This document shows positions 21,281 to 36,251 of a stretch of DNA of 64,000 nt, in pieces. The stretch comes from Patiria pectinifera (Eukaryota > Echinodermata > Asteroidea > Valvatida > Asterinidae), in the NCBI GenBank assembly GCA_029964075.1, contig CM057141.1:15004001-15068000 (forward strand), in the 5' to 3' direction. The notes under the pieces are model-generated. The model saw only the letters and a list, made by a program, of their open reading frames with translations. It made no database searches and was not told where the DNA came from. A program made the translations under genes and the position numbers. Positions within the stretch are counted from its first letter, which is position 1; each line of letters begins with the position of its first letter.

Positions 21281-21345
21281 TGAATTCCCTGAAGAGTTCA
21301 ACTCATTACATTTAGTATCCAGTGAGAAAAGAACAATTTTAGATT
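21281..21345 (+). repeat. Partial-unit duplication inside the array
   Basis: After ACAATTTTAGATTTTTT the unit jumps straight back to GAATTCCCTGAAGAGTTC, repeating about 65 bp of the unit before resuming. The same junction recurs at 25250. Confidence 0.9.
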
Positions 21346-24300
21346 TTTTACAAAATGCCCCAAAACTTCAACGTTTTCCATAGCCGGCATCATCGAAAAA
21401 GTCAGTTTTTGACCCAAAAATCCATCTTCACAAAATTTGCTCAAAAGTTCACACAAGGTGCCTAGAGGCCAGAATTAAATTCCCCGAAGAGTTCAACTCA
21501 TTACATTCAGTATCCAGTGAGAAAAGAACAATTTTAGATTTTTTACAAAATGCCCCAAAACTTCAACGTTTTCCATAGCAGGCATCATCGAAAAAGTCAG
21601 TTTTTGACCCAAAAATCCATCTTCACAAAATTTGCTCAAAAGTTCACACGAGGTGCCTAGAGGCCAGAATTGAATTCCCTGAAGAGTTCAACTCATTACA
21701 TTCAGTATCCAGTGAGAAAAGAACAATTTTAGATTTTTTACAAAATGCCCCAAAACTTCAACGTTTTCCATAGCCGGCATCATCAAAAAAGACAGTTTTT
21801 TGACCCAAAAATCTATCTTCACAAAATTTGCTCAAAAAATCAAACGAGGTGCCTAGAGGCCAGAATTGAATTCGATGAAGAGTTCAACTCATTACATTCA
21901 GTATCCAGTGAGAAAAGAACAATTTTAGACTTTTTTACAAAATGCCCCAAAACTTCAACGTTTTCCATATCCGGCATCATCGAAAAGTCAGTTTTGACCC
22001 AAAATTCCAGCTTCACAGAATTTGCTCAAAGGTTCACACGAGGTGCCTAGAGGCCAGAATTGAATTCCCTGAAGAGTTCAACTCATTACATTCAGTATCC
22101 AGTGAGAAAAGAACAATTTTAGATTTTTACAAAATGCCCCAAAACTTCAACGTTTTCCATATCCGGCATCATCGAAAAAGTCAGTTTTTGACCCAAAAAT
22201 CCGACTTCATCAAATTTGCTCAAAAGTTCACACGAGGTGCCTAGAGGCCAGAATTGAATTCCCTGAAGAGTTCAACTCATTACATTCAGTATCCAGTGAG
22301 AAAAGAACAATTTTAGATTTTTACAAAATGCCCCAAAACTTCAACGTTTTCCATAGCCGGCATCATCGAAAAAGTCAGTTTTTGACCCAAAAATCCGACT
22401 TCATGAAATTTGCTCAAAAGTTCACACGAGGTGCCTAGAGGCCAGAATTGAATTCCCTGAAGAGTTCAACTCATTACATTCAGTATCCAGTGAGAAAAGA
22501 ACAATTTTAGATTTTTTACAAAATGCCCCAAAACTTCAACGTTTTCCATAGCCGGCATCATCGAAAAAGTCAGTTTTTTACCCAAAAATCCATCTTCACA
22601 AAATTTGCTCAAAAGTTCACACAAGGTGCCTAGAGGCCAGAATTGAATTCCCTGAAGTGTTCAACTCATTACATTCAGTATCCAGTGAGAAAAGAACAAT
22701 TTTAGATTTTTTACAAAATGCCCCAAAACTTCAACGTTTTCCATAGCCGGCATCATCGAAAAAGTCAGTTTTTGACCCAAAAATCCATCTTCACAAAATT
22801 TGCTAAAAAGTTCACACGAGGTGCCTAGAGGCCAGAATTGAATTCCCTGAAGAGTTCAACTCATTTCACTCAGTATCCAGTGAGAAAAGAACAATTTTAG
22901 ATTTTTTACAAAATGCCCCAAAACTTCAACGTTTTCCATAGCCGGCATCATCGAAAAAGTCAGTTTTTCACCCAAAAATACAACTTCACCAAAATTGCTC
23001 AAAAGTTCACACGAGGTGCCTAGAGGCCAGAATTGAATTCCCTTAAGAGTTCAACTCATTACATTCAGTATCCAGTGAGAAAAAAACAATTTTAGATTTT
23101 TTACAAAATGCCCCAAAACTTCAACGTTTTCCATAGCCGACATCATCGAAAAAGTCAGTTTTTGACCCAAAAATTTGACTTCATCAAATTTGCTTGAAAG
23201 TTCACACGAGGTGCCTAGAGGCCAGAATTGAATTCCCTGAAGAGTTCAACTCATTACATTCAGTATCCAGTGAGAAAAGAACAATTTTAGATTTGTTACA
23301 AAATGCCCCAAAACTTCAACGTTTTCCATAGCCGGCATCATCAAAAAAGTCAGTTTTTGACCCAAAAATCCGACTTCATCAAATTGGCTCAAAAGTTCAC
23401 ACGAGGTGCCTAGAGGCCAGAATTGAATTCCCTGAAGAGTTCAACTCATTACATTCAGTATCCAGTAAGAAAAGAACAATTTTAGATTTTTTACAAAATG
23501 CCCAAAACTTCAACGTTTTCCACAGCCGGCATCATCGAAAAAGTCAGTTTTTGACCCAAAAATCCATCTTCACAAAATTTGCTCAAAAGTTCACACGAGG
23601 TGCCTAGAGGCCAGAATTGAATTCACTGAAGAGTTCAACTCATTACATTTAGTATCCAGTGAGAAAAGAACAATTTTAGATTTTTTACAAAATGCCCCAA
23701 AACTTCAGTATCCAGTTTTCCATAGCCGGCATCATCGAAAAAGTCAGTTTTTGACCCAAAAATCCATCTTCACAAAATTTGCTCAAAAGTTCACACGAGG
23801 TGCCTAGAGGCCAGAATTGAATTCCCTGAAGAGTTCAACTCATTACATTCAGTATCCAGTGAGAAATGAACAATTTTAGATTTTTACAAAATGCCCCAAA
23901 ACTTCAACGTTTTCCATAGCCGGCATCATCGAAAAAGTCAGTTTTTGACCCAAAAATCCGACTTCATCTAATTTGCTCAAAAGTTCACACGAGGTGCCTA
24001 GAGGCCAGAATTGAATTCCCTGAAGAGTTCAACTCATTACATTCAGTATCCAGTGAGAAAAGAACAATTTTAGATTTTTTACAAAATGCCCCAAAACTTC
24101 AACGTTTTCCATAGCCGGCATCATCAAAAAAGTCAGTTTTTGACCCAAAAATCCATCTTCACAGAATTTGCTCAAAAGTTCACACGAGGTGCCTAGAGGC
24201 CAGAATTGAATTCCCTGAAGAGTTCAACTCATTACATTCAGTATCCAGTGAGAAAAGAACAATTTTAGATTTTTACAAAATGCCCCAAAACTTCAACGTT

Positions 24301-25249
24301 TTCCATAGCCGGCATCATTGAAAAAGTCAGTTTTTGACCCAAAAATCCGACTTCATCAAATTTGCTCAAAAGTTCACACGAGGTGCCTAGAGGCCAGAAT
24401 TGAATTCCCTGAAGAGTTCAACTCATTACATTCAGTATCCAGTGAGAAAAGAACAATTTTAGATTTTTTTACAAAATGCCCCAAAACTTCAACGTTTTCC
24501 ATAGCCGGCATCATCGAAAAAGTCAGTTTTTGACCCAAAAATCCATCTTCACAAAATTTGCTCAAAAGTTCACACGAGGTGCCTAAAGGCCAGAATTGAA
24601 TTCCCTGAAGAGTTCAACTCATTACATTCAGTATCCAGTGAGAAAAGAACAATTTTAGATTTTTTACAAAATGCCCCAAAACTTCAACGTTTTCCATAGC
24701 CGGCATCATCGAAAAAGTCAGTTTTTGACCCAAAAATCCATCTTCACAAAATTTGCTCAAAAGTTCACACGAGGTGCCTAGAGGCCAGAATTGAATTCCC
24801 TGAAGAGTTCAACTCATTACATTCAGTATCCAGTGAGAAAAGAACAATTTTAGATTTTTTACAAAATGCCCCAAAACTTCAACGTTTTCCATAGCTGGCA
24901 TCATCGAAAAAGTCAGTTTTTGACCCAAAAATCCGACTTCATCAAATTTGCTCAAAAGTTCACACGAGGTGCCTAGAGGCCAGAATTAAATTCCCTGAAG
25001 AGTTCAACTCATTACATTCAGTATCCAGTGAGAAAAGAACAATTTTAGATTTTTTACAAAATGCCCAAAAACTTCAACGTTTTCCATAGCCGACATCATC
25101 GAAAAAGTCAGTTTTTGACCCAAAAATCCGACTTCATCAAATTTGCTCGAAAGTTCACACGAGGTGCCTAGAGGCCAGAATTGAATTCCCTGAAGAGTTC
25201 AACTCATTACATTCAGTATCCAGTGAGAAAAGAACAATTTTAGATTTTT

Positions 25250-25314
25250 TGAATTCCCTGAAGAGTTCAACTCATTACATTTAGTATCCAGTGAGAAAAG
25301 AACAATTTTAGATT
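25250..25314 (+). repeat. Second copy of the partial-unit duplication
   Basis: Same breakpoint as at 21281, offset by 3969 bp. Neighbouring variants (ACACAAGGTG at 21451 and 25420; CATAGCAGGC at 21573 and 25542) keep the same offset, so a multi-unit block was copied. Confidence 0.9.
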
Positions 25315-28300
25315 TTTTACAAAATGCCCCAAAACTTCAACGTTTTCCATAGCCGGCATCATCGAAAAAGTCAGTTTTTGACCCAAAAATCCATCTTCTC
25401 AAAATTTGCTCAAAAGTTCACACAAGGTGTCTAGAGGCCAGAATTGAATTCCCTGAAGAGTTCAACTCATTACATTCAGTATCCAGTGAGAAAAGAACAA
25501 TTTTAGATTTTTACAAAATGCCCCAAAACTTCAACGTTTTCCATAGCAGGCATCATCGAAAAAGTCAGTTTTTGACCCAAAAATCCATCTTCACAAAATT
25601 TGCTCAAAAGTTCACACGAGGTGCCTAGAGGCCAGAATTGAATTCCCTGAAGAGTTCAACTCATTACATTCAGTATCCAGTGAGAAAAGAACAATTTTAG
25701 ATTTTTACAAAATGCCCCAAAACTTCAACGTTTTCCATAGCCGGCATCATCGAAAAAGTCAGTTTCTGACCCAAAAATCCATCTTCACAAAATTTGCTCA
25801 AAAGTTCACACGAGGTGCCTAGAGGCCAGAATTGAATTCCCTGAAGAGTTCAACTCATTACATTCAGTATCCAGTGAGAAAAGAACAATTTTAGATTTTT
25901 ACAAAATGCCCCAAAACTTCAACGTTTTCCATATCCGGCATCATCGAAAAAGTCAGTTTTTGACCCAAAAATCCGACTTCATCAAATTTGCTCAAAAGTT
26001 CACACGAGGTGCCTAGAGGCCAGAATTGAATTCCCTGAAGAGTTCAACTCATTACATTCAGTATCCAGTGAGAAAAGAACAATTTTAGATTTTTTACAAA
26101 ATGCCCCAAAACTTCAACGTTTTCCATAGCCGGCATCATCGAAAAAGTCAGTTTTTGACCCAAAAATCCATCTTCACAAAATTTGCTCAAAAGTTCACAC
26201 GAGGTGCCTAGAGGCCAGAATTGAATTCCCTGAAGAGTTCAACTCATTACATTCAGTATCCAGTGAGAAAAGAACAATTTTAGATTTTTACAAAATGCCC
26301 CAAAACTTCAACGTTTTCCATAGCCGGCATCATCGAAAAAGTCAGTTTTTGACCCAAAAATCCATCTTCACAAAATTTGCTCAAAAGTTCACACGAGGTG
26401 CCTAGAGGCCAGAATTGAATTCCCTGAAGAGTTCAACTCATTTCACTCAGTATCCAGTGAGAAAAGAACAATTTTAGATTTTTTACAAAATGCCCCAAAA
26501 CTTCAACGTTTTCCATAGCCGGCATCATCGAAAAAGTCAGTTTTTGACCCAAAAATCCGACTTCATCAAATTTGCTCAAAAGTTCACACGAGGTGCCTAG
26601 AGGCCAGAATTGAATTCCCTGAAGAGTTCAACTCATTACATTCAGTATCCAGTGAGAAAAGAACAATTTTAGATTTTTACAAAATGCCCCAAAACTTCAA
26701 CGTTTTCCATAGCCGGCATCATCGAAAAAGTCAGTTTTTGACCCAAAAATCCGACTTCATCAAATTTGCTCAAAAGTTCACACGAGGTGCCTAGAGGCCA
26801 GAATTGAATTCCCTGAAGAGTTCAACTCATTACATTCAGTATCCAGTGAGAAAAGAACAATTTTAGATTTTTTACAAAATGCCCCAAAACTTCAACGTTT
26901 TCCATAGCCGGCATCATCGAAAAAGTCAGTTTTTGACCCAAAAATCCATCTTCACAGAATTTGCTCAAAAGTTCACACGAGGTGCCTAGAGGCCAGAATT
27001 GAATTCCCTGAAGAGTTCAACTCATTACATTCAGTATCCAGTGAGAAAAGAACAATTTTAGATTTTTACAAAATGCCCCAAAACTTCAACGTTTTCCATA
27101 GCCGGCATCATCGAAAAAGTCAGTTTTTGACCCAAAAATCCATCTTCACAGAATTTGCTCAAAAGTTCACACGAGGTGCCTAGAGGCCAGAATTGAATTC
27201 CCTGAAGAGTTCAACTCATTACATTCAGTATCCAGTGAGAAAAGAACAATTTTAGATTTTTTACAAAATGCCCCAAAACTTCAACGTTTTCCATATCCGG
27301 CATCATCGAAAAAGTCAGTTTTTGACCCAAAAATCCGACTTCATCAAATTTGCTCAAAAGTTCACACGAGGTGCCTAGAGGCCAGAATTGAATTCCCTGA
27401 AGAGTTCAACTCATTACATTCAGTATCCAGTGAGAAAAGAACAATTTTAGATTTTTACAAAATGCCCCAAAACTTCAACGTTTTCCATATCCGGCATCAT
27501 CGAAAAAGTCAGTTTTTGACCCCAAAATCCATCTTCACAGAATTTGCTCAAAAGTTCACACGAGGTGCCTAGAGGCCAGAATTGAATTCCCTGAAGAGTT
27601 CAACTCATTACATTCAGTATCCAGTGAGAAAAGAACAATTTTAGATTTTTTACAAAATGCCCCAAAACTTCAACGTTTTCCATAGCCGGCATCATCGAAA
27701 AAGTCAGTTTTTGACCCAAAAATCCATCTTCACAAAATTTGCTCAAAAGTTCACACGAGGTGCCTAGAGGCCAGAATTGAATTCCCTGAAGAGTTCAACT
27801 CATTACATTCAGTATCCAGTGAGAAAAGAACAATTTTAGATTTTTACAAAATGCCCCAAAACTTCAACGTTTTCCATAGCCGGCATCATCGAAAAAGTCA
27901 GTTTTGACCCAAAAATCCATCTTCACAGAATTTGCTCAAAAGTTCACACGAGGTGCCTAGAGGCCAGAATTGAATTCCCTGAAGAGTTCAACTCATTACA
28001 TTCAGTATCCAGTGAGAAAAGAACAATTTTAGATTTTTACAAAATGCCCCAAAACTTCAACGTTTTCCATAGCCGGCATCATCGAAAAAGTCAGATTTTG
28101 ACCCAAAAATCCGACTTCATCAAATTTGCTCAAAAGTTCACACGAGGTGCCTAGAGGCCAGCATTGAATTCCCTGAAGAGTTCAACTCATTACATTCAGT
28201 ATCCAGTGAGAAAAGAACAATTTTAGATTTTTACAAAATGCCCCAAAACTTCAACGTTTTCCATAGCCGGCATCATCGAAAAAGTCAGTTTTGACCCAAA

Positions 28301-31300
28301 AATCCATCTTCACAAAATTTGCTCAAAAGTTCACACGAGGTGCCTAGAGGCCAGAATTGAATTCCCTGAAGAGTTCAACTCATTACATTCAGTATCCAGT
28401 GAGAAAAGAACAATTTTAGATTTTTAAAAAATGCCCCAAAACTTCAACGTTTTACATATCCGGCATCAGCGAAAAAGTCAGTTTTGACCCAAAATCCGAC
28501 TTCATCAAATTTGCTCAAAAGTTCACACGAGGTGCCTAGAGGCCAGAATTGAATTCCCTGAAGAGTTCAACTCATTACATTCAGTATCCAGTGAGAAAAG
28601 AACAATTTTAGATTTTTACAAAATACCCCAAAACTTCAACGTATTCCATAGCGGCATCATCGAAAAGTCAGTTTTGACCCAAAATCCGACTTCATCAAAT
28701 TTGCTCAAAAGTTCACACGAGGTGCCTAGAGGCCAGAATTGAATTCCCTGAAGAGTTCAACTCATTACATTCAGTATCCAGTGAGAAAAGAACAATTTTA
28801 GATTTTTACAAAATGCCCCAAAACTTCAACGTTTTCCATAGCCGGCATAATCGAAAAAGTCAGTTTTTGACCCAAAAATCCATCTTCACAAAATTTGCTC
28901 AAAAGTTCACACGAGGTGCCTAGAGGCCAGAATTGAATTCCCTGAAGAGTTCAACTCATTACATTCAGTATCCAGTGAGAAAAGAACAATTTTAGATTTT
29001 TACAAAATGCCCCAAAACTTCAACGTTTTCCATAGCCGGCATCATCGAAAAAGTCAGTTTTTGACCCAAAAATCCATCTTCACAAAATTTGCTCAAAAGT
29101 TCACACGAGGTGCCTAGAGGCCAGAATTGAATTCCCTGAAGAGTTCAACTCATTACATTCAGTATCCAGTGAGAAAAGAACAATTTTAGATTTTTACAAA
29201 ATGCCCCAAAACTTCAACGTTTTCCATAGCCGGCATCATCGAAAAAGTCAGTTTTTGACCCAAAAATCCATCTTCATCAAATTTGCTCAAAAGTTCACAC
29301 GAGGTGCCTAGAGGCCAGAATTGAATTCCCTGAAGAGTTCAACTCATTACATTCAGTATCCAGTGAGAAAAGAACAATTTTAGATTTTTTAAAAAAATGG
29401 CCCGAAAACTTCAGTTTTGGGGCATCATCGAAAAAGTTGGTTTTTGACCCAAAAAATCCATCTTCACAAAATTGGCTCAAAAGTTCACACGAGGTGCCTA
29501 GAGGATAGAATTGAATTCCCTGAAGAGTTCAACTCATTACATTCAGTATCCAGTGAGAAAAGAACAATTTTAGATTTTTACAAAATGCCCCAAAACTTCA
29601 ACGTTTTCCATAGCCGGCATCACCGAAAAAGTCAGTTTTTGACCCAAAAATCCATCTTCACAAAATTTGCTCAAAAGTTCACACGAGGTGCCTAGAGGCC
29701 AGAATTGAATTCCCTGAAGAGTTCAACTCATTACATTCAGTATCCAGTGAGAAAAGAACAATTTTAGATTTTTACAAAATGCGCCAAAACTTGAAAGTTT
29801 TCCATAGCGGCATCATCGAAAAAGTCAGTTTTTGACCCAAAAATCCATCTTCATCAAATTTGCTCAAAAGTTCACACGAGGTGCCTAGAGGCCAGAATTG
29901 AATTCCCTGAAGAGTTCAACTCATTACATTCAGTATCCAGTGAGAAAAGAACAATTTTAGATTTTTACAAAATGCCCCAAAACTTCAACGTTTTCCATAG
30001 CAGGCATCATCGAAAAAGTCAGTTTTTGACCCAAAAATCCGACTTCATCAAATTTGCTCAAAAGTTCACACGAGGTGCCTAGAGGCCAGAATTGAATTCC
30101 CTGAAGAGTTCAACTCATTACATTCAGTATCCAGTGAGAAAAGAACAATTTTAGATTTTTACAAAATGCCCCAAAACTTCAACGTTTTCCATAGCCGGCA
30201 TCATCGAAAAAGTCAGTTTCTGATCCAAAAATCCATCTCCAACAAATTTGCTCAAAAGTTCACACGAGGTGCCTAGAGGCCAGAATTGAATTCCCTGAAG
30301 AGTTCAACTCATTACATTCAGTATCCAGTGAGAAAAGAACAATTTTAGATTTTTTCAAAATGCCCCAAAAAGTCACCGTTATGCATAGCCTGCATCATCG
30401 AGAAAGCCCCGTTTTGACCCAAAAATCCGACTTCATCAAATTTGCTCAAAAGTTCACACGAGGTGCCTAGAGGCCAGAATTGAATTCCCTGAAGAGTTCA
30501 ACTCATTACATTCAGTATCCAGTGAGAAAAGAACAATTTTAGATTTTTAACAAAATGCCCCAAAACTTCAACGTTTTCCATAGCCGGCATCATCGAAAAA
30601 GTCAGTTTTTGACCCAAAAATCCATCTTCACAAAATTTGCTCAAAAGTTCACACGAGGTGCCTAGAGGCCAGAATTGAATTCCCTGAAGAGTTCAACTCA
30701 TTACATTCAGTATCCAGTGAGAAAAGAACAATTTTAGATTTTTACAAAATGCCCCAAAATTTCACCGTTTTCAATAGCCGGAATCACCGAAAAAGTCGGT
30801 TTTGACCCAAAAATCCATCTTCACAAAATTTGCTCAAAAGTTCACACGAGGTGCCTAGAGGCCAGAATTGAATTCCCTGAAGAGTTCAACTCATTACATT
30901 CAGTATCCAGTGAGAAAAGAACAATTTTAGATTTTTTACAAAATGCCCCAAAACTTCAACGTTTTCCATAGCCGGCATCATCGAAAAAGTCAGTTTTTGA
31001 CCCAAAAATCCATCTTCACAAAATTTGCTCAAAAGTTCACACGAGGTGCCTACAGGCCAGAATTGAATTCCCTGAAGAGTTCAACTCATTACACTCAGTA
31101 TCCAGTGAGAAAAGAACAATTTTAGATTTTTACAAAATGCCCCAAAACTTCAACGTTTTCCATATCCGGCATCATCGAAAAAGTCAGTTTTTGACCCAAA
31201 AATCCATCTTCACAAAATTTGCTCAAAAGTTCACACGAGGTGCCTAGAGGCCAGAATTGAATTCCCTGAAGAGTTCAACTCATTACATTCAGTATCCAGT

Positions 31301-34300
31301 GAGAAAAGAACAATTTTAGATTTTTACAAAATGCCCCAAAACTTCAACGTTTTCCATAGCGGCATCATCGAAAAAGTCAGTTTTGACCCAAAAATCCATC
31401 TTCATCAAATTTGCTCAAAAGTTCACACGAGGTGCCTAGAGGCCAGAATTGAATTCCCTGAAGAGTTCAACTCATTACATTCAGTATCCAGTGAGAAAAG
31501 AACAATTTTAGATTTTTACAAAATGCCCCAAAACTTCAACGTTTTCCATAGCCGGCATCATCGAAAAAGTCAGTTTTTGACCCAAAAATCCGACTTCATC
31601 AAATTTGCTCAAAAGTTCACACGAGGTGCCTAGAGGCCAGAATTGAATTCCCTGAAGAGTTCAACTCATTACATTCAGTATCCAGTGAGAAAAGAACAAT
31701 TTTAGATTTTTACAAAATGCCCCAAAACTTCAACGTTTTCCATAGCCGGCATCATCGAAAAAGTCAGTTTTTTACCCAAAAATCCATCTTCACAAAATTT
31801 GCTCAAAAGTTCACACGAGGTGCCTAGAGGCCAGAATTGAATTCCCTGAAGAGTTCAACTCATTACATTCAGTATCCAGTGAGAAAAGAACAATTTTAGA
31901 TTTTTACAAAATGCCCCAAAACTTCAACGTTTTCCATATCCGGCATCATCGAAAAATTCAGTTTTTGACCCAAAAATCCATCTTCACAAAATTTGCTCAA
32001 AAGTTCACACGAGGTGCCTAGAGGCCAGAATTGAATTCCCTGAAGAGTTCAACTCATTACACTCAGTATCCAGTGAGAAAAGAACAATTTTAGATTTTTA
32101 CAAAATGCCCCAAAACTTCAACGTTTTCCATAGCCGGCATCATCGAAAAAGTCAGTTGTTGACCCAAAAATCCGACTTCATCAAATTTGCTCAAAAGTTC
32201 ACACGAGGTGCCTAGAGGCCAGAATTGAATTCCCTGAAGAGTTCAACTCATTACATTCAGTATCCAGTGAGAAAAGAACAATTTTAGATTTTTACAAAAT
32301 GCCCCAAAACTTCAACGTTTTCCATAGCGGCATCATCGAAAAAGTCAGTTTTGACCCAAATTCCGACTTCATCAAATTTGCTCAAAAGTTCACACGAGGT
32401 GCCTAGAGGCCAGAATTGAATTCCCTGAAGAGTTCAACTCATTACATTCAGTATCCAGTGAGAAAAGAACAATTTTAGATTTTTACAAAATGCCCCAAAA
32501 CTTCAACGTTTTCCATAGCCGGCATCATCAAAAAAGTCAGTTTTTGACCCGAAAATCCAACTTCATCAAATTTGCTAAAAAGTTCACACCAGGTACCTAG
32601 AGGCAAGAAGTGAATTCCCTGAAGATTTCAACTCATAATATTCAGTATCCATGAGAAAAGAACAATTTAAATTTTTTACAAATTGCCCACAAAACTTCAA
32701 CGTTTTCCATAGCCGGCATCATCAAAAAAGTCAGTTTTTCACCCAAAAATCCATCTTCACAAAATTTGCTCAAAAGTTCACACGAGGTGCCTAGAGGCCA
32801 GAATTGAATTCCCTGAAGAGTTCAACTCATTACATTCAGTATCCAGTGAGAAAAGAACAATTTTAGATTTTTACAAAATGCCCCAAAACTTCAACGTTTT
32901 CCATAGCGGCATCATCGAAAGTCAGTTTTTGACCCAAAAATCCGACTTCATCAAATTTGCTCAAAAGTTCACACGAGGTGCCTAGAGGCCAGAATTGAAT
33001 TCCCTGAAGAGTTCAACTCATTACATTCAGTATCCAGTGAGAAAAGAACAATTTTAGATTTTTACAAAATGCCCCAAAACTTCAACGTTTTCCATAGCCG
33101 GCATCATCGAAAAGTCAGTTTTGACCCAAAAATCCATCTTCACAGAATTTGCTCAAAAGTTCACACGAGGTGCCTAGAGGCCAGAATTGAATTCCCTGAA
33201 GAGTTCAACTCATTACATTCAGTATCCAGTGAGAAAAGAACAATTTTAGATTTTTTACAAAATGCCCCAAAACTTCAACGTTTTCCATAGCCGGCATCAT
33301 CGAAAAAGTCAGTTTTTGACCCAAAAATCCATCTTCACAGAATTTGCTCAAAAGTTCACACGAGGTGCCTAGAGGCCAGAATTGAATTCCCTGAAGAGTT
33401 CAACTCATTACATTCAGTATCCAGTGAGAAAAGAACAATTTTAGATTTTTTACAAAATGCCCCAAAACTTCAACGTTTTCCATAGCCGGCATCATCGAAA
33501 AAGTCAGGTTTTGACCCAAAAATCCATCTTCACAAAATTTGCTCTAAAGTTCACACGAGGTGCCTAGAGGCCAGAATTGAATTCCCTGAAGAGTTCAACT
33601 CATTACATTCAGTATCCAGTGAGAAAAGAACAATTTTAGATTTTTAACAAAATGCCCCAAAACTTCAACGTTTTCCATAGCCGGCATCATCGAAAAAGTC
33701 AGTTTTTGACCCAAAAATCCATCTTCACAAAATTTGCTCAAAAGTTCACACGAGGTGCCTAGAGGCCAGAATTGAATTCCCTGAAGAGTTCAACTCATTA
33801 CATTCAGTATCCAGTGAGAAAAGAACAATTTTAGATTTTTTACAAAATGCCCCAAAACTTCAACGTTTTCCATAGCCGAAAAAGCCATCATCGAAAAAGT
33901 CAGTTTTTGACCCAAAAATCCGACTTCATCAAATTTGCTCAAAAGTTCACACGAGGTGCCTAGAGGCCAGAATTGAATTCTTTGAAGAGTTCAACTCATT
34001 TCACTCAGTATCCAGTGAGAAAAGAACAATTTTAAATTTTTTTACAAAATGCCCCAAAACTTCAACGTTTTCCATAGCCGGCATCATCGAAAAAGTCAGT
34101 TTTTGACCCAAAAATCCATCTTCACAGAATTTGCTCAAAAGTTCACACGAGGTGCCTAGAGGCCAGAATTGAATTCCCTGAAGAGTTCAACTCATTACAT
34201 TCAGTATCCAGTGAGAAAAGAACAATTTTAGATTTTTTACAAAATGCCCCAAAACTTCAACGTTTTCCATAGCCGGCATCATCGAAAAAGTCAGTTTTTG

Positions 34301-35751
34301 ACCCAAAAATCCATCTTCACAGAATTTGCTCAAAAGTTCACACGAGGTGCCTAGAGGCCAGAATTGAATTCCCTGAAGAGTTCAACTCATTACATTCAGT
34401 ATCCAGTGAGAAAAGAACAATTTTAGATTTTTTACAAAATGCCCCAAAACTTCAACGTTTTCCATAGCCGGCATCATCGAAAAAGTCAGTTTTTGACCCA
34501 AAAATCCATCTTCACCAAATTTGCTCAAAAGTTCACACGAGGTGCCTAGAGGCCAGAATTGAATTCCCTGAAGAGTTCAACTCATTACATTCAGTATCCA
34601 GTGAGAAAAGAACAATTTTAGATTTTTACAAAATGCCCCAAAACTTCAACGTTTTCCATAGCCGGCATCATCGAAAAAGTCAGTTTTTGACCCAAAAATC
34701 CGACTTCATGAAATTTGCTCAAAAGTTCACACGAGGTGCCTAGAGGCCAGAATTGAATTCCCTGAAGAGTTCAACTCATTACATTCAGTATCCAGTGAGA
34801 AAAGAACAATTTTAGATTTTTACAAAATGCCCCAAAACTTCAACGTTTTCCATAGCCGGCATCATCGAAAAAGTCAGTTTTTGACCCAAAAATCCGACTT
34901 CATCAAATTTGCTCAAAAGTTCACACGAGGTGCCTAGAGGCCAGATTTGAATTCCCTGAAGAGTTCAACTCATTTCACTCAGTATCCAGTGAGAAAAGAA
35001 CAATTTTAGATTTTTTACAAAATGCCCCAAAACTTCAACGTTTTCCATAGCCGGCATCATCGAAAAAGTCAGTTTTTGACCCAAAAATCCGACTTCATCA
35101 AATTTGCTCAAAAGTTCACACGAGGTGCCTAGAGGCCAGAATTGAATTCCCTGAAGAGTTCAACTCATTACATTCAGTATCCAGTGAGAAAAGAACAATT
35201 TTAGATTTTTACAAAATGCCCCAAAACTTCAACGTTTTCCATAGCCGGCATCATCGAAAAAGTCAGTTTTTGACCCAAAAATCCATCTTCACAAAATTTG
35301 CTCAAAAGTTCACACGAGGTGCCTAGAGGCCAGAATTGAATTCCCTGAAGAGTTCAACTCATTTCACTCAGTATCCAGTGAGAAAAGAACAATTTTAGAT
35401 TTTTTACAAAATGCCCCAAAACTTCAACGTTTTCCATAGCCGGCATCATCGAAAAAGTCAGTTTTTGACCCAAAAATCCATCTTCTCAAAATTTGCTCAA
35501 AAGTTCACACGAGGTGCCTAGAGGCCAGAATTGAATTCCCTGAAGAGTTCAACTCATTACATTCAGTATCCAGTGAGAAAAGAACAATTTTAGATTTTTA
35601 CAAAATGCCCCAAAACTTCAACGTTTTCCATAGCCGGCATCATCGAAAAAGTCAGTTTTTGACCCAAAAATCCAACTTCATCAAATTTGCTCAAAAGTTC
35701 ACACGAGGTGCCTAGAGGCCAGAATTGAATTCCCTGAGGAGTTCAACTCAT

Positions 35752-36251
35752 NNNNNNNNNNNNNNNNNNNNNNNNNNNNNNNNNNNNNNNNNNNNNNNNN
35801 NNNNNNNNNNNNNNNNNNNNNNNNNNNNNNNNNNNNNNNNNNNNNNNNNNNNNNNNNNNNNNNNNNNNNNNNNNNNNNNNNNNNNNNNNNNNNNNNNNNN
35901 NNNNNNNNNNNNNNNNNNNNNNNNNNNNNNNNNNNNNNNNNNNNNNNNNNNNNNNNNNNNNNNNNNNNNNNNNNNNNNNNNNNNNNNNNNNNNNNNNNNN
36001 NNNNNNNNNNNNNNNNNNNNNNNNNNNNNNNNNNNNNNNNNNNNNNNNNNNNNNNNNNNNNNNNNNNNNNNNNNNNNNNNNNNNNNNNNNNNNNNNNNNN
36101 NNNNNNNNNNNNNNNNNNNNNNNNNNNNNNNNNNNNNNNNNNNNNNNNNNNNNNNNNNNNNNNNNNNNNNNNNNNNNNNNNNNNNNNNNNNNNNNNNNNN
36201 NNNNNNNNNNNNNNNNNNNNNNNNNNNNNNNNNNNNNNNNNNNNNNNNNNN
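35752..36251. other. Assembly gap (500 N) inside the satellite
   Basis: Fixed-length N run with satellite on both sides. True size unknown; the missing sequence may be only satellite or may contain other DNA. Confidence 0.97.

Larger units (their letters stand above)
19557..35751 (+). repeat. Satellite array, left block (about 80 units of about 195 bp)
   Basis: Head-to-tail units, each reading CCCCAAAACTTCAACGTTTTCC, then AGCCGGCATCATCGAAAAAG, GTTCACACGAGGTGCCTAGA, GAATTCCCTGAAGAGTTC and GTGAGAAAAGAACAATTT. The commonest period is 195-196 bp. The first three or four units (19557 to about 20100) are clearly diverged; later units are mostly near-identical. Two alternatives of one segment, CCATCTTCACAAAATTT and CCGACTTCATCAAATTT, intermix, and recombinants also occur. 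No stop-free frame survives more than two units. The array ends at an assembly gap. Confidence 0.98.
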
